8,038 bases of DNA from Acidimicrobiia bacterium (GTDB lineage: Bacteria > Actinomycetota > Acidimicrobiia > IMCC26256 > JAENVU01): positions 1 to 8,038 of the forward strand of contig JADGON010000363.1 of the NCBI GenBank assembly GCA_017882945.1, written 5' to 3'. Positions 6,140 through 8,038 of the stretch are shown in pieces. A model generated the notes under the pieces. That model was not told where the DNA came from. It saw only the letters and a program-made list of their open reading frames with translations, and made no database searches. The position numbers and the translations under genes are program-made. Numbering within the stretch: the first letter of the stretch is position 1; every line of letters begins with the position of its first letter.

Positions 6140-6145
6140 TAGCCT
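6140..6145 (+). promoter_or_regulatory. Candidate -10 element for the PH-like/glycerol kinase pair
   Basis: TAGCCT matches TAnnnT and ends 6 nt before the GTG at 6152, so transcription would begin at or beside the start codon. No Shine-Dalgarno precedes that GTG, which fits a leaderless mRNA. No good -35 is seen; CTGCCG at 6115-6120 with a 19-bp spacer is a weak option. Confidence 0.4.
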
Positions 6146-6151
6146 TCGGAC

Positions 6152-6580
6152 GTGAACGCTCGAACCAAGGTCGAGGAGGCCGCGCGCTGGCGGCTCGAGA
6201 TCGGTGAGCCCCTGCTCGCGGGCGGCTTCACCTGGATCGCGTTCCCGCGGCCTCAGGTCTCGCTGCTGGTGCTGGCGCGGCGCCCGCACTTCGTCGGGCT
6301 GACCGATCGTCGCATCATGATCTGGGCCCGACCCCACGAGGTCCGGCCCGCCGAAGACCGGGACCTCGTGCTCGACGCGCCGCTCGACACCGTCACCGTC
6401 AAGAGCGTCCGCACCTTCGCGCCGATGCTCCAGCTTCGGCTCGCGACCGAATCCGGCCGAGAGCTCGTCTGTGAGTTCCGGCCCCGGGATCGGACTCTGG
6501 GCCACCGCATCGCGACCGCGCTCGGCGGAGAGACTCCGGCACCCCCCGACTCCGAGGTCCCGGCCGCCACCACCCCCTGA
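6152..6580 (+). CDS. PH-like domain protein of unknown function
   Basis: A 142-residue protein with no enzyme motif. An N-terminal helix-like stretch (RTKVEEAARWRLEIGEPLL, 4-22) leads into alternating hydrophobic strands: VSLLVLARRPHFVGLTDRRIMIWAR (36-60), DTVTVKSV (79-86), MLQLRLAT (92-99) and ELVCEFRPRD (104-113), then a helix (LGHRIATAL, 116-124) and a Pro/Thr-rich tail. The order of strands, the 'LTDRRIMIW' step and the closing helix resemble bacterial PH-like domains, which bind lipids or proteins in some cases. This is a fold-level impression, not a firm family match. The start is GTG 6152; no in-frame ATG lies before M56. There is no signal peptide or clear membrane helix, so it is probably cytoplasmic or peripheral. 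Its TGA overlaps the glycerol kinase ATG. Confidence 0.75.
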   Translation: MNARTKVEEAARWRLEIGEPLLAGGFTWIAFPRPQVSLLVLARRPHFVGLTDRRIMIWARPHEVRPAEDRDLVLDAPLDTVTVKSVRTFAPMLQLRLATESGRELVCEFRPRDRTLGHRIATALGGETPAPPDSEVPAATTP

Positions 6581-8038
6581 TGGCCGTCGTCCTCAGCATC
6601 GACGCCGGCACCTCCGGCATCCGCACCCTTGCGATCGACGAGCACGGCCGGGTGCTGCGCAGCTCCTCTCGCGAGTTCCCCCAGCACTTCCCGCGCCCCG
6701 GCTGGGTCGAGCACGACGCCGACGAGATCTGGGACGCCACGCTGGCCACGCTGGCCGAGGTCGCGCGAGCGACCGAGGCCGCGGGTGAGTCCGTCGCGAG
6801 CATCGGCATCACCAACCAGCGCGAGACGGTCGTGGTGTGGAGTCGGCGGACCGGCCGGCCGTTGCACCGCGCGATCGTCTGGCAGGACCGGCGCACGGCG
6901 GCGGACTGCGACGCGCGGCGCGCGGCGGGCCTCGAGCCGCTCATCCGCCGCCGCACCGGACTCGTGCTCGATCCGTACTTCTCGGCGACGAAGCTCGCGT
7001 GGCTGCTCACCGAGGGCGGAGTCGACGCGTCACCCGATCTCGCGTTCGGCACCGTGGACTCGTGGCTGCTGCACCAGCTCACCGGCGGGCGCGAGCACGC
7101 GACCGACCCGTCGAACGCGAGTCGCACGATGCTCTACGACATCGGCGCCCTGGCCTGGTCATCCGAGCTCTGCGCCGAGTTCGGCGTACCGGAGAGCTGC
7201 CTGCCCGAGGTCCGGCCGAGCAGCGGGCAGTTCGGCGTCACCGACCCGGAGGCTGCGGCCGGGCTGTCGGTTCCGGTCAGCGGGATCGCAGGCGATCAGC
7301 AAGCGGCGCTGTTCGGCCAGGCGTGCTTCGAGCCGGGCATGGCCAAGAACACCTACGGCACCGGCTCCTTCGTGCTCGTGAACCTCGGCCCATCGCTCCC
7401 CGAGCCGACCGAGGGACTGCTGACCACCATCGCGTGGCAGGTCGGGACGAGCCCGCCCATGTACGCCATGGAAGGCGCGATCTTCGTGACCGGCGCCGCG
7501 ATCCAGTGGCTGCGCGACGGGCTCGGCATCATCGCGGACGCGGCGGAGATCGGGCCCTTGGCCGAGAGCGTGCCCGACTGCGGCGGCGTGAGCTTCGTGC
7601 CCGCGTTCACCGGCATGGGCTCGCCCTACTGGGATCCGTACGCGCGCGGCACGATCCTCGGCATCACGCGTGGCATCGGCCGCGCGCATCTCGCGCGCGC
7701 GGTCGTCGAATCGATGGCGTACCAGACCCGTGACGTCGTCGATGCCGTCGCCGCTGCTGCCGGGACCCGGCTCGCGGAGCTACGCGTCGACGGCGGCGCG
7801 AGCGTGATGAATCTGCTCTGCCAGTTCCAGGCCGACCTGCTCGGGGTCACCGTGCGCCGGCCAGCGGTCCAGGAGACCACCGCGCTCGGCGCCGCGTATC
7901 TCGCGGGTCTTGCCGTCGGAGTCTGGAAGACGCCGGCGGAAGCGGCCGATGCCTGGACCGAGGAGGCCAGCTTCACGCCCTCGATGGCCGAGGAACAGGT
8001 CGAGGCCGGGCTCGCGACCTGGCGCCGCGCGGTCGAGC
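6580..8038 (+). CDS. glpK: Glycerol kinase, C terminus cut by window edge
   Basis: 486 codons are visible; about 10-20 residues are probably missing, judged from E. coli GlpK (502). It is an FGGY-family kinase that makes sn-glycerol 3-phosphate from glycerol and ATP. The glycerol-binding residues of E. coli GlpK have counterparts: R81-E82 in ITNQRET, W101 in AIVWQDRRT, Y133 in DPYFSATK, D239-Q240 in AGDQQAALFGQ and F264 in YGTGSF. MAKNTYGTG (254-262), GMGSPYWDPYARGTILG (345-361) and VDGGAS (403-408) are typical. The first phosphate loop is unusual, DAGTSGIR (8-15) instead of DQGTTSSR, but keeps the Asp, Gly, Thr and Arg. ATG 6580 shares its A with the upstream TGA (TGATG) and has no Shine-Dalgarno, which points to termination-reinitiation. 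Glycerol is the best substrate call; another FGGY polyol is less likely. Confidence 0.93.
   Translation, partial: MAVVLSIDAGTSGIRTLAIDEHGRVLRSSSREFPQHFPRPGWVEHDADEIWDATLATLAEVARATEAAGESVASIGITNQRETVVVWSRRTGRPLHRAIVWQDRRTAADCDARRAAGLEPLIRRRTGLVLDPYFSATKLAWLLTEGGVDASPDLAFGTVDSWLLHQLTGGREHATDPSNASRTMLYDIGALAWSSELCAEFGVPESCLPEVRPSSGQFGVTDPEAAAGLSVPVSGIAGDQQAALFGQACFEPGMAKNTYGTGSFVLVNLGPSLPEPTEGLLTTIAWQVGTSPPMYAMEGAIFVTGAAIQWLRDGLGIIADAAEIGPLAESVPDCGGVSFVPAFTGMGSPYWDPYARGTILGITRGIGRAHLARAVVESMAYQTRDVVDAVAAAAGTRLAELRVDGGASVMNLLCQFQADLLGVTVRRPAVQETTALGAAYLAGLAVGVWKTPAEAADAWTEEASFTPSMAEEQVEAGLATWRRAVE

Noticed and set aside
4175..6142. A 655-codon open frame on the plus strand, antisense to tesB and the phosphofructokinase
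   Set aside because: It is rich in Asp, Arg, His and Val with no recognisable domain, and it runs opposite two genes whose motifs are unmistakable. Long antisense frames are expected in GC-rich coding DNA.
6101..6151. Inverted repeat GTCCGA (6101-6106) and TCGGAC (6146-6151) in the divergent region of the phosphofructokinase
   Set aside because: The arms are only 6 bp and 39 nt apart, a level expected by chance in GC-rich sequence, with no other sign of an operator.

Overview
The window is a GC-rich, densely coded stretch of ordinary chromosome, most likely from an actinobacterium. That assignment is inferred from strong G/C preference at third codon positions, frequent GTG starts, several starts without a Shine-Dalgarno sequence but with a TAnnnT element just upstream (as in leaderless actinobacterial mRNAs), and a pyrophosphate-type phosphofructokinase. 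I could not place it below phylum level. There is no transposon, phage gene, CRISPR array, tRNA or rRNA.

Layout. At the left end a minus-strand Nudix hydrolase (20-535) diverges from a small two-helix membrane protein (603-899), which is followed by a GNAT acetyltransferase (960-1490). The acetyltransferase converges on a five-gene minus-strand cluster. Read in its own direction the cluster is pyrophosphate-dependent phosphofructokinase (6082 to 5054), acyl-CoA thioesterase II TesB (5035 to 4166), low-specificity L-threonine aldolase (4153 to 3077), a short-chain dehydrogenase (3020 to 2223) and a PIG-L/LmbE deacetylase (2226 to 1504). Its gaps are 18, 12 and 56 bp and then a 4-bp GTGA overlap, so one transcript is plausible. 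A 7-bp hairpin across the acetyltransferase stop and the convergent gap may end transcription from both sides. From the 69-bp divergent region beside the phosphofructokinase, a plus-strand pair leaves: a PH-like domain protein of unknown function (6152-6580) and glycerol kinase (6580 to the window edge), joined by a TGATG overlap.

How the genes fit together. Phosphofructokinase and glycerol kinase both feed central carbon flow, and the thioesterase, dehydrogenase and aldolase are general acyl, carbonyl and amino acid enzymes. They do not form a recognisable single pathway, so the cluster is best read as a housekeeping operon.

No intergenic stretch exceeds 70 bp. I found no convincing new system. 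The points most worth following are the Asp104/Lys124 signature that predicts PPi use by the phosphofructokinase, the palindrome lying on the candidate -10 of the small membrane protein, the mix of leaderless-looking and Shine-Dalgarno starts, and the coupling of an uncharacterised PH-like protein to glycerol kinase.
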